NCBI GenBank assembly: GCA_947381905.1 | Contig: CANCXL010000004.1 | Coordinates: 1-64,000, forward strand | DNA from: an uncultured Clostridiaceae bacterium | Lineage (GTDB): Bacteria > Bacillota > Clostridia > TANB77 > CAG-465 | Reading direction: 5' to 3' | DNA: 64,000 bases | Shown here: positions 1-8,100 of the stretch, one piece after another | How the letters are laid out: every line of letters starts with the position of its first letter | Numbering within the stretch: position 1 is the stretch's first letter | Notes under the pieces: generated by a model | Seen by the model: only the letters and a program-made list of their open reading frames with translations | Database searches by the model: none | What the model was told of the DNA's origin: nothing | Position numbers and translations under genes: made by a program

Positions 1-96
1 GATATGGCAGTAAAAGTAATGACAATAATACTAATTACATCTTTATGCGGAATAATGTATGTTGTAGTAAAAAATAGAAAATCCAAATTAGATTAA
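1..96 (+). CDS. C-terminal end of a membrane-anchored (probably surface) protein, partial
   Basis: Only the last 31 codons are present, read in frame 1 and ending with TAA at 94-96. They encode an acidic residue, a hydrophobic segment of about 20 residues, then a short basic tail (VKNRKSKLD). This is the layout of a C-terminal membrane anchor or the hydrophobic part of a sorting signal. It resembles the tail of the large Cna_B protein at 5143-10080 (NTGDIAV, hydrophobic stretch, KKKN), so a second surface protein may end here. The part that would identify it lies outside the window. A terminator follows directly. Confidence 0.6.
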   Translation, partial: DMAVKVMTIILITSLCGIMYVVVKNRKSKLD

Positions 97-102
97 CAAT
101 AT

Positions 103-137
103 AAAGATAGCATTAAAAAATGCTATCTTTATATTTT
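103..137 (+). terminator. Intrinsic terminator after the first partial gene
   Basis: AAAGATAGCATT and AATGCTATCTTT form a 12-bp perfect stem with an A-rich loop, followed by a T-rich tail. It closes the transcript of the upstream partial gene. Confidence 0.8.
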
Positions 138-230
138 GCTTTTTAAATAGACTAAAAAAATTAGTCAGATTTTATCTTAAAGATTATGTTATCAATTTGT
201 TACAAATGCAAATTATTTGCATATTTTTTA

Positions 231-259
231 TTGATATGAATGTCGATTTGTGGTATAAT
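231..259 (+). promoter_or_regulatory. Sigma-A promoter of mgtE
   Basis: TTGATA (231-236), a 17-bp spacer and a perfect TATAAT (254-259). The start site would be near 266, giving a leader of about 95 nt before the mgtE start codon. Confidence 0.7.
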
Positions 260-290
260 ATAAATGTAGTTAAATTACTACGTAATTATA

Positions 291-320
291 AAAGACTATA
301 AAAAAGAATAGTCTTTTTTT
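291..320 (+). terminator. Terminator-like hairpin inside the mgtE leader
   Basis: AAAGACTAT (291-299) pairs with ATAGTCTTT (308-316) and runs into seven Ts. It lies between the promoter and the ribosome binding site, so it can only act on the mgtE transcript itself. A small hairpin (GTAGT/ACTAC, about 266-281) precedes it. The leader is too short for the usual Mg2+ M-box, so what would relieve termination is unknown. Confidence 0.55.
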
Positions 321-361
321 ATTACTGTTAAATATTTTTAGGAAAGGTGGGGATTAGTATT

Positions 362-1711
362 ATGATTGAAAAAACTTTTGATGTAGAAGAAGTTCTAGAA
401 CTATTAGAACAAAAGAAATTTAATGAGTTAAAAAAATACTTGGAAAGGATAAATGGTGCTGATTTCCCGAGTATTTTCGAAGCTGTAAAAGATGAAGATA
501 TGATAGTAATATTTAGATTACTAAACAAAGAAGAGGCAGCAGAAATATTTGCAGAGCTTGATTCAGATATGCAAGAAAGGCTTATAAATTCATTTACAGA
601 TAAAGAGTTAAAATATGTCATAGATAATTTATTTATGGATGATACTGTAGATATGATTGAAGAGATGCCTTCAAACGTAGTAAAACGTATTTTAAAGAAT
701 GTGTCAGAACAAGATAGAAAAGTAATAAACGAGATATTGAACTATCCAGACGATAGTGCAGGAAGCATAATGACAACAGAGTTTGTAGACTTAAAAGAGA
801 ACATGACTGTTGATGATGCTTTCAAAAAAATAAAGAAAATTGGACTAAAAAAAGAGACTGTATATAATTGCTTTGTGCTAGATGTAAATAGAAAATTATT
901 AGGTGTTCTAGATTTAAAAGATTTGCTTGTAGCAGAAAGAGATGAAAAAATAACCGATCTAATGGATGAGAATGTTGTCACAGTAACTACATTAGACGAT
1001 AAAGAAGATGTTGCAAATACTTTAGCCAAATATGATTATGTAGCACTTCCAGTTGTAGATAAAGAAAATAGACTAGTAGGTATAGTTACTGTAGATGATG
1101 CCATTGATGTAATGCAAGATGAGGTATCAGAAGACTTTGAGATAATGGCAGCCATTACTCCAAATGAAGATGGTTATTATAAAACATCAGTATTACAACA
1201 TGCTAAAAATAGAATTGTTTGGCTATTGTTTTTGATGGTTTCATCAATTGTAACTGGTGCAGTAATTACTCATTATGAAACTGCTTTTGCAGCACTTCCA
1301 ATACTTGTATCTTTTATTCCTATGATAATGGGAACAGGAGGAAATTGTGGTTCACAATCATCTACTCTAGTTATTCGTGGTTTAGCTGTTGATGAGATAA
1401 AACCAAAAGATTTCTTTAAAGTATGGTGGAAAGAAATAAGAGTTGCACTTATTGTAGGGGTTATTATGGCAGTAGTAAATTGTCTTAGAATTGTAATTCA
1501 ATATAAAGATTTGCAGCTTGGTATAGTTGTAGGACTTACATTAATTATAGCAATAGCACTTGCTAAAAGTATAGGCTGTTTATTGCCACTAGTTTGTAAA
1601 AAACTAAAACTAGATCCAGCAATTATGGCAGCTCCCCTAATTTCAACATTACTAGATACATGTTCTTGTTTAATATTCTTTAATGTTGCTGTAATAATAA
1701 TGGGATTATAA
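362..1711 (+). CDS. mgtE: Magnesium transporter MgtE
   Basis: A 449-residue protein, the normal length for MgtE, an Mg2+-gated inner-membrane Mg2+ channel. It has an N-terminal superhelical domain (about 1-130; IFRLLNKEEAAEIFAELD, MDDTVDMIEEMPSN), a pair of CBS domains (about 130-255; DDSAGSIMTTEFV, LPVVDKENRLVGIVTVDDA) and a C-terminal membrane domain with five helices containing the family motif MIMGTGGNCGSQSS. ATG 362 is preferred over the in-frame GTG at 347, because the ribosome binding site AAAGGTGG (344-350) overlaps that GTG. It is a single-gene transcript with its own promoter, a leader hairpin and a downstream terminator. Family assignment is firm. Confidence 0.95.
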   Translation: MIEKTFDVEEVLELLEQKKFNELKKYLERINGADFPSIFEAVKDEDMIVIFRLLNKEEAAEIFAELDSDMQERLINSFTDKELKYVIDNLFMDDTVDMIEEMPSNVVKRILKNVSEQDRKVINEILNYPDDSAGSIMTTEFVDLKENMTVDDAFKKIKKIGLKKETVYNCFVLDVNRKLLGVLDLKDLLVAERDEKITDLMDENVVTVTTLDDKEDVANTLAKYDYVALPVVDKENRLVGIVTVDDAIDVMQDEVSEDFEIMAAITPNEDGYYKTSVLQHAKNRIVWLLFLMVSSIVTGAVITHYETAFAALPILVSFIPMIMGTGGNCGSQSSTLVIRGLAVDEIKPKDFFKVWWKEIRVALIVGVIMAVVNCLRIVIQYKDLQLGIVVGLTLIIAIALAKSIGCLLPLVCKKLKLDPAIMAAPLISTLLDTCSCLIFFNVAVIIMGL

Positions 1712-1720
1712 ATTAAAAAT

Positions 1721-1776
1721 AAGGTAAAATTTTTTAAAACAAAAAAATGTTTAAATGATTTTACCTTGTTTTTTTT
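1721..1776 (+). terminator. Intrinsic terminator of mgtE
   Basis: AAGGTAAAAT (1721-1730) and ATTTTACCTT (1758-1767) form the stem, followed by G and a run of eight Ts. Confidence 0.75.
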
Positions 1777-1816
1777 ACTTTAAATTATATTTTTGCAAAC
1801 AATTTGCAAAAAACTA

Positions 1817-1845
1817 TAGACAAATAAAGCTAACTAGGATATAAT
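1817..1845 (+). promoter_or_regulatory. Promoter of the radical SAM-aminotransferase / NUDIX unit
   Basis: TAGACA (1817-1822), 17-bp spacer, TATAAT (1840-1845), about 20 bp before the ribosome binding site of the gene at 1871. Confidence 0.6.
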
Positions 1846-1870
1846 GACCAAAAATAAGGAGTGATGCATT

Positions 1871-4015
1871 ATGAATAAAGAGCTAAGACTAATAATAAGC
1901 AGAAGATGTAATTACAACTGCTATTTTTGTCATGGCGAAGGTGTTGAAAAGGGTACTAAAGAAGTATTTAATGCTTCAGATTATAAATATCTTGTAGATT
2001 TTTGTAAAAGAAAGTATGGTTGGAATACAGTCACACTTACTGGTGGTGAGCCTTTAATTAGAGATGATGCATTTGAAATCGTGCAAAACCTAAAAGATTT
2101 AGGAGTTAAAATAACAATAGTAAGTAACGGAGAATTAATAGATAAAAAAATACAATGTCTTGACGGAATAGAAAGACTTAATGTATCTATACATAGTATG
2201 GATAGTGATATTTACGATAGTATTGTGCAAAGAAAAGATAAATTAGGACGAGTTATATATAACTTATCTGAACTTAGAAATTTAAATAAAAAAATAGATA
2301 TAAGAATAAATATGACTGTAGTAAGAGGTCAGAATGATTCTATTGATGAAATGAAAAAGATTGTAGCACTTGCTAAAAAAATTAATGCAAGTATAAAAAT
2401 AATTGAACTTTTTAGCGAAGATAAAAAACAAATAGTACCACTTTATGAGATAAAGGAAAATTTACTTACATTAAATTTTAAAGTTCTTGAAGAATTTACT
2501 CATAAAATTGTTCTTTTTGATGGTAATACCAAAATAATATTATCTAAGATATTTTGTGCAGCAGCAAATGATAGATATAATCCAAATGATTATTGTAATT
2601 CGTTTAATGACTTGTTTGTATCGCCAGATGGTATAATTAAACTTTGTAGATACATAACAGAAGATGTTAGTATAAAAGAAGAAGTTAAAAATAGAGATGA
2701 TAGGGGGTTAGAAAAGAAGATGCAACTTGCAAATAATTTACTTGGCAAGCATTGTCCAATGAATACTGTAACAAAGCTTGCAATAAATGGTGGAAAGCCA
2801 GTAATGAATAAAGAAGAAGGAAGATTTATTCATCCTAAAATTACAAAAGAGATAGAAAAAGCAGTAGTAGAGCAGTTACATGATACTATATCAATTTATG
2901 ATAATAGCAATATATTTAAAAAATTTGAAGAGGAATTTGCAAAATATCATAATAAAAAATATGGACTTGTTACATCATCAGGAACAGCAGCACTTCATTC
3001 ATTATATGATGCAATAAATTTAAAACAAGGGGATGAGGTTATATGTCCTGTTTATACGTTCTTTGCAACAGTAACACCAATTTTTCAAACAGGTGCAAAA
3101 CCAGTATTTGTTGATTGTGATGATACAGGAAATATAGACTACACAAAAATTGAAGAGAAAATAAATAAGAACACAAAAGCAATAATGGTGACTCATATGT
3201 GGGGATATCCATGTAAGATGGATAAATTAAGAGAAATAGCAGACAAATATGGAATTTATCTATTAGAAGACTGCTCTCATGCGCATGGTGGAGAATATAA
3301 AGGTAAAAAACTTGGTGAATGGTCTGATGCAGCAGCTTTTAGTTTACAAGGCAATAAAATAATAACAGGAGGAGAAGGCGGAATTATAATTACAAATAAT
3401 AAGTATATATATAAAAATGCTGTGCTTTTAGGTCATTATAATAAGCGTTGTAAACAAGAAATTTCAAAAGATAGCACAGATTATAACTATGCTGTTACAG
3501 GAAAAGGATTAAAACTAAGAGCTCATCCACTTGCAATAAGAATTGCATATGAACAATTTAAAGATCTAGATAAAATAAATAAAATTAAGCACGATATGGT
3601 TGAAATTGTAAGAAACACAGTAGACAAAATTGATGGATTATCATTAAATGAACCATATGAAGGAAGTAAATGTAGTTATTATGCTTTAATAATAAAATAC
3701 GATCCATCAAAGTTTAATAATCTACCAATAGAGAAGTTTATAGAAGCTTTAAATGAAGAGGGTGGCGTTGAATTTGATAAACCAGGTTCAACTTGTCCGT
3801 TAAATAGACTAGAATTATTCAAAAATCCTAGCTATTTCTACCCAACTTATGATAAAATACTAGACGATAAAGAAATATATGAAGAAGCAGATATATTTTA
3901 TGATAATTCATTTAAAATACCAGTGTGGTATGATCCTCAAGATGAGGACATTGTAATTAAGTATTGTGATATACTAAACAAAGTTTCTAAGTATTATAAA
4001 AACGGGGAGGAATAA
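1871..4015 (+). CDS. Fusion of a radical SAM enzyme and a DegT/DnrJ/EryC1 PLP aminotransferase
   Basis: A 714-residue two-domain enzyme. Residues 1 to about 295 are a MoaA-like radical SAM domain: cluster motif CNYNCYFC (C13, C17, C20), SAM-binding LTGGEP (56-61), and a C-terminal part with C229, C242 and C259 near FVSPDGIIKLCRY that could hold an auxiliary cluster. Residues from about 302 are a complete DegT-family sugar aminotransferase that begins with the typical TKLAINGGKPV and has SSGTAALH (369-376), ED at 466-467 and the PLP lysine K496 in SLQGNKIITGGEGG. The aminotransferase start is reminiscent of inosose or deoxysugar aminotransferases. The fusion suggests one enzyme that oxidises or rearranges a sugar or cyclitol and then transaminates it (inference). 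It is followed after 1 bp by the tandem NUDIX gene, so the two are surely co-transcribed. Substrate unknown. Confidence 0.85.
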   Translation: MNKELRLIISRRCNYNCYFCHGEGVEKGTKEVFNASDYKYLVDFCKRKYGWNTVTLTGGEPLIRDDAFEIVQNLKDLGVKITIVSNGELIDKKIQCLDGIERLNVSIHSMDSDIYDSIVQRKDKLGRVIYNLSELRNLNKKIDIRINMTVVRGQNDSIDEMKKIVALAKKINASIKIIELFSEDKKQIVPLYEIKENLLTLNFKVLEEFTHKIVLFDGNTKIILSKIFCAAANDRYNPNDYCNSFNDLFVSPDGIIKLCRYITEDVSIKEEVKNRDDRGLEKKMQLANNLLGKHCPMNTVTKLAINGGKPVMNKEEGRFIHPKITKEIEKAVVEQLHDTISIYDNSNIFKKFEEEFAKYHNKKYGLVTSSGTAALHSLYDAINLKQGDEVICPVYTFFATVTPIFQTGAKPVFVDCDDTGNIDYTKIEEKINKNTKAIMVTHMWGYPCKMDKLREIADKYGIYLLEDCSHAHGGEYKGKKLGEWSDAAAFSLQGNKIITGGEGGIIITNNKYIYKNAVLLGHYNKRCKQEISKDSTDYNYAVTGKGLKLRAHPLAIRIAYEQFKDLDKINKIKHDMVEIVRNTVDKIDGLSLNEPYEGSKCSYYALIIKYDPSKFNNLPIEKFIEALNEEGGVEFDKPGSTCPLNRLELFKNPSYFYPTYDKILDDKEIYEEADIFYDNSFKIPVWYDPQDEDIVIKYCDILNKVSKYYKNGEE

Positions 4016-4016
4016 T

Positions 4017-4919
4017 ATGAAGTTTTATGATTATCTAATTGAAAAAGGCAAAGAAAATGGCATTGAAAAAAATGTTGTAGGAGCAGTAATTTTAAACGAA
4101 AAAAATGAAGTACTTATCATGAACAGAAAAGAAGATGATTTCATGGGAGGAATAGATGAATTACCAAGTGGAAATATGGAAAAAGGAGAAGATATTCTTG
4201 AGGCACTTACTCGTGAAGTAAAGGAAGAGACAAATTTAGATTTATCAGAGGTAATTTGTTTTATCAATTCTTTTGATTACATTTCTGGTAGTGGAAAAAA
4301 AGCACGTCAATACAATTTTGCTATAAAAGTAAAAAAGGGTGGTACAATAAAGCTTACAGAACATGATTCGTATAAATGGGAATCTATCCAGCAAGCAAGA
4401 GAAAATTCTAAAATAACTGAAGAGGTAAAAGAATGTTTAGAAATATATGCTTTTAATAATAAAGTTTCTGTTCCTAAATTTGAGTGTCATTTTTGTGCTA
4501 CAGCATGTATTGTAAATGCTACAAAAGATAAAATACTATTTATACATCATAAAAAATTAAATAAATGGTTATTTGTTGGAGGTCACATTGAAGAAAATGA
4601 AAATCCAGAACAAGCAGTTTTACGTGAAGTTAAAGAAGAAACAAATTTAGATGTTGAACTTCAAGGAGAAAGATATCCAAGAGAAGAAGATTTTATTAAA
4701 CCATTTGCTTTGCAAAATAATATTGTAAAAGAAAATCATATACATATGGATCTTTTCTATATTGCAGTAGATAAGGAAACATCTCTTCTAAAAAGAAAAG
4801 AAGATGAGGTACTTGGCACTAGATGGTTTAGTAAAGAAGAAATTATAAGTGAAGATTTCGATACTTTCCCAGAGAAAAAACAAATGGCAATAGATGTACT
4901 AGAAAGTTTTAAAAAATAA
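4017..4919 (+). CDS. Tandem NUDIX hydrolase (two complete NUDIX domains)
   Basis: A 300-residue protein of two NUDIX domains in a row (about 15-140 and 155-295). Both boxes fit G-x5-E-x7-REUxEE: the first spans GNMEKGEDILEALT then REVKEETNL, the second GHIEENENPEQAVL then REVKEETNL. The last glycine of the consensus is N in both. All metal-binding glutamates are present, so both domains should hydrolyse a nucleoside-diphosphate-linked compound. The shared REVKEETNL suggests internal duplication. It starts 1 bp after the radical SAM-aminotransferase stop with ribosome binding site GGGGAGG, so it probably acts on a product or precursor of that enzyme (inference). A terminator follows. Confidence 0.88.
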   Translation: MKFYDYLIEKGKENGIEKNVVGAVILNEKNEVLIMNRKEDDFMGGIDELPSGNMEKGEDILEALTREVKEETNLDLSEVICFINSFDYISGSGKKARQYNFAIKVKKGGTIKLTEHDSYKWESIQQARENSKITEEVKECLEIYAFNNKVSVPKFECHFCATACIVNATKDKILFIHHKKLNKWLFVGGHIEENENPEQAVLREVKEETNLDVELQGERYPREEDFIKPFALQNNIVKENHIHMDLFYIAVDKETSLLKRKEDEVLGTRWFSKEEIISEDFDTFPEKKQMAIDVLESFKK

Positions 4920-4928
4920 AAAGATAAG

Positions 4929-4958
4929 GAGATTGAATTAATTTTCAATCTCTTTTTT
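4929..4958 (+). terminator. Intrinsic terminator after the NUDIX gene
   Basis: GAGATTGAA (4929-4937) and TTCAATCTC (4944-4952) form the stem, followed by six Ts. Confidence 0.85.
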
Positions 4959-5037
4959 ATTTATGCAGTTAACGCTTTTTAGTATTCATCTCCTCATGTA
5001 ATATTAATGTTTTTTTTTTTTTGTATGTGTGTAACAA

Positions 5038-5107
5038 TAAAGTAATTATGGTGCAACAATCAATATAAATATAATTTAATACACTTACAAATATTAAAGT
5101 AATTATG
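5038..5107 (+). repeat. Direct repeat TAAAGTAATTATG upstream of the adhesin gene
   Basis: The 13-mer TAAAGTAATTATG occurs at 5038-5050 and again at 5095-5107, a 57-bp period. It lies in the 223-bp gap before the adhesin start. A TATAAT-like sequence lies between the copies, but no convincing -35 is visible. The copies could bind a regulator; that is inference only. Confidence 0.4.
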
Positions 5108-5142
5108 TATTAATTATAAAATTAAAACAAGAGGTGAAAAAA

Positions 5143-8100
5143 ATGAATAAAAAGATAAAATTTTTAGGTGTTTTTATACTAGTATTAATACTTGGAATAA
5201 TTATAATGCCTGAAGATATTTTAGCTTATACAACAGCTAGTTCAAATATTGGTGAAACAAATGTATTGTGGTTGCCTTGGCATCCAAATACTCCAAATAT
5301 GTGGAGAAGATTTTATTTTGAAGAAAATAATCAAACAGTTTTCTGTGTAGAGCCACATGTTATATATAATAGTAATCAGACATATAACAGTTTAGGAAAG
5401 TATGGCGGAGATATTGGAAAACAAATATCATATATATATGACAGTGCGCTACCTGTTGGAACAGAAGAAGAATCGAGACAAGTAAAACAAGTTGTAATTT
5501 GGGCATTAAATGGAGATTATGATATCTATTCTTTAAGAAATTTACCACAAAATGCTAATAATCCTTATGTTGAAATCGCTATAGCAGCATATGATGCGGC
5601 TAAAGCTAATTTCAATGGAGCGGATATAACTAATCAAATGAGCGCTCATGAATTAACATATAATTTAGAAGGAAATAACTGGGTTTCTAATTGGATTTAT
5701 ATTAAACCAGGAACTGCTGTATGGAATAATATAGGTGGACTTCAAAGAGATGGAGATAATTGGAGACTTGTTGTAGATAATAATACACTAACAGGACCAG
5801 TAACAGCTGAAATTTATAGTAGTATGACAACAACTAGATATAATGAAGCAGATATGTGGGGTGGACCAAACAATTTTGGAAATCATGGACAAAATGTAGT
5901 TACAACTGGTGGATCATATCCAGATACAGCAAGCGAGACTGCCTCTGGTTCAATTGTTCCTGTAGGTAATTTATTAATAGAGAAAAAAGATAATCATGAA
6001 AATTATAAAGCAAACGCTAAATTTCATGTTTCAGGACCAGGATACGAAGGCGATGTTGTAACAAACGAATATGGACAAGCTTGGCTAAATAATATAGTGA
6101 TTGGAGATTATGTTATTACAGAACTTGAAGCACCAAATAACATGATTAATCAAGAAGAAGGAAAAGTTTGCACAGTGACAGTTTATGCAGCACAAACAAT
6201 AACATACACTAGAGTTAATCCCTACCAAAGAGGAAGCGTAAGATTAAGAAAATATAATGTAGAAAATAGAGATGGAAATTCTGGTAATGCAAGTTTAAAA
6301 GGGGCAATTTATGAGCTTTATTCTGGAGCAGAGGATATATACGAAGGCCCAACATTAATATATAAAGCTAATACTCGTATTAAAGAGAACATAGTTACAG
6401 ATGAAAATGGAGATACAGAAGCTGTAACAAATTTACCTATTGGAGAATATTATTATAAAGAGATAAAAGCTTCTCCAGGATTTAATATCAATCCAGATTT
6501 AATTCCAGTAAAAATTGTATATGCTGGACAAGATGTTGGTGTAGCTGCAGAAGCATATAACGAAGCACCAGAAAAACAAATGTATAATGATTTAGTAATA
6601 ACAAAATTTAGAGGTGAAACTGCTAATACGCAAAAATCTCCAATTTCTGGAGCAGTGTTTACAGCAAGATTAGATTCTGACCCTACAAAAGAATATATAT
6701 CTACAGTAACAGATGAAAATGGATATTGTATAATAAAAGATATGCCTTATGGCAACTACACTATAGAAGAAACTACAGTACCAGCAGAAACTATGAAATG
6801 TAGTAATTTTAAACTATTTATTCAAAGGGATAAATCACAAGGAATATATACTTTAGATGAAGTAGAATTTGTAGATAAAACAAATGAATTAGACACTGTT
6901 GGAAAACAATGGCTAGATGAAGATGGAAACTTAATAGATGAACCAAAAGTAATGCATATAAAAATAAGAAAAGTAGATAAAGATGGATGGGAAGGTAAAG
7001 AGAAAGTAGACTTTACGCAAGGAGATGCAGTGCTTCAAGGTGCAGTATACTCAATTTATGAATGGGATGATACTATAAATAATTATTCATCTGAACCAAT
7101 AAAAAATATTGAAGTTAATCACAAAGATGAAGAAGGGTATTGGTGTGCAGAACAAGACAATTTAATTGTTGGTAAAAAATATATGGTAAAAGAAAAAGTT
7201 AAATATACAGATACTGTAAATGGAAAAACATATAAATATTCATTTGCAGAAGGATATCTAGTAGACGAAACAGAATTTGAATTTTATCAACAACCAGAAA
7301 CACAGACTACAAAGAGAACATATCACACAGAAGTTTCTAAAGAAGAAGTAGAGCGTGGAAGAATAAGTTTAATAAAATATGATAACCAAGATTTATCATC
7401 AACAGAGTCTCCAGCAAAAGGAGCAATATTAAGACTTACTTTAGATAAAGATAATAGTGTATACTATGATGTAAAAATAGATGAAAAAGGATATGGTGAG
7501 TTTATAGATAGAAATGATGCAGACGGATCTCATGCTTCATCTATTACAACTTGTTATGGAGCAAAATATTATCCATATACAATACCATATGGAAGATATA
7601 CTATAACAGAAGTTAAAGCATCAGATAAAAATGAACATACATCATATTATATACAACCAGTGCATAGAGAAATAGAAAAACAAGCACAAGACATATATAA
7701 TACAATTCTTTCAGATGAACCAATAAAAATGCGTCTAAAAATAGTTAAAAAAGATGCAGATACAAAACAAAATATAACAAATAATCCTGCAATATTCCAA
7801 ATATATGATTGTCAGAATAAAGAAATGATGAAATTTATGACAATGGAAGGTGAAAAAGATAGACTACAAACAAATGAGGAAGGTTGGTTCTATACACCTC
7901 AAGAATTATTACCAGGAAAATATGTATTATATGAAGTAGATTCACCAAATGCATACTATTTAGATCCTAAACTAAAATTACCAGAAAATGAAAAAGATTT
8001 AGGAGACACAAAAATTGCTGGACAAGAAATAAACTTAAATGAAATAATAGAGGCAGAAGTTATAGATAAAAATAATCCAGCAGAGTATGTACATACAATA

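Noticed and set aside
181-346. M-box Mg2+ riboswitch upstream of mgtE
   Set aside because: The leader after the promoter is about 95 nt and shows none of the multi-stem M-box structure; only a terminator hairpin is visible.
347-361. GTG at 347 as mgtE start (and similar GTG starts at 5134, 11396, 27049)
   Set aside because: In each case the GTG is part of the AGGTG or GAGGTG ribosome binding site of an ATG 9-15 bp downstream.
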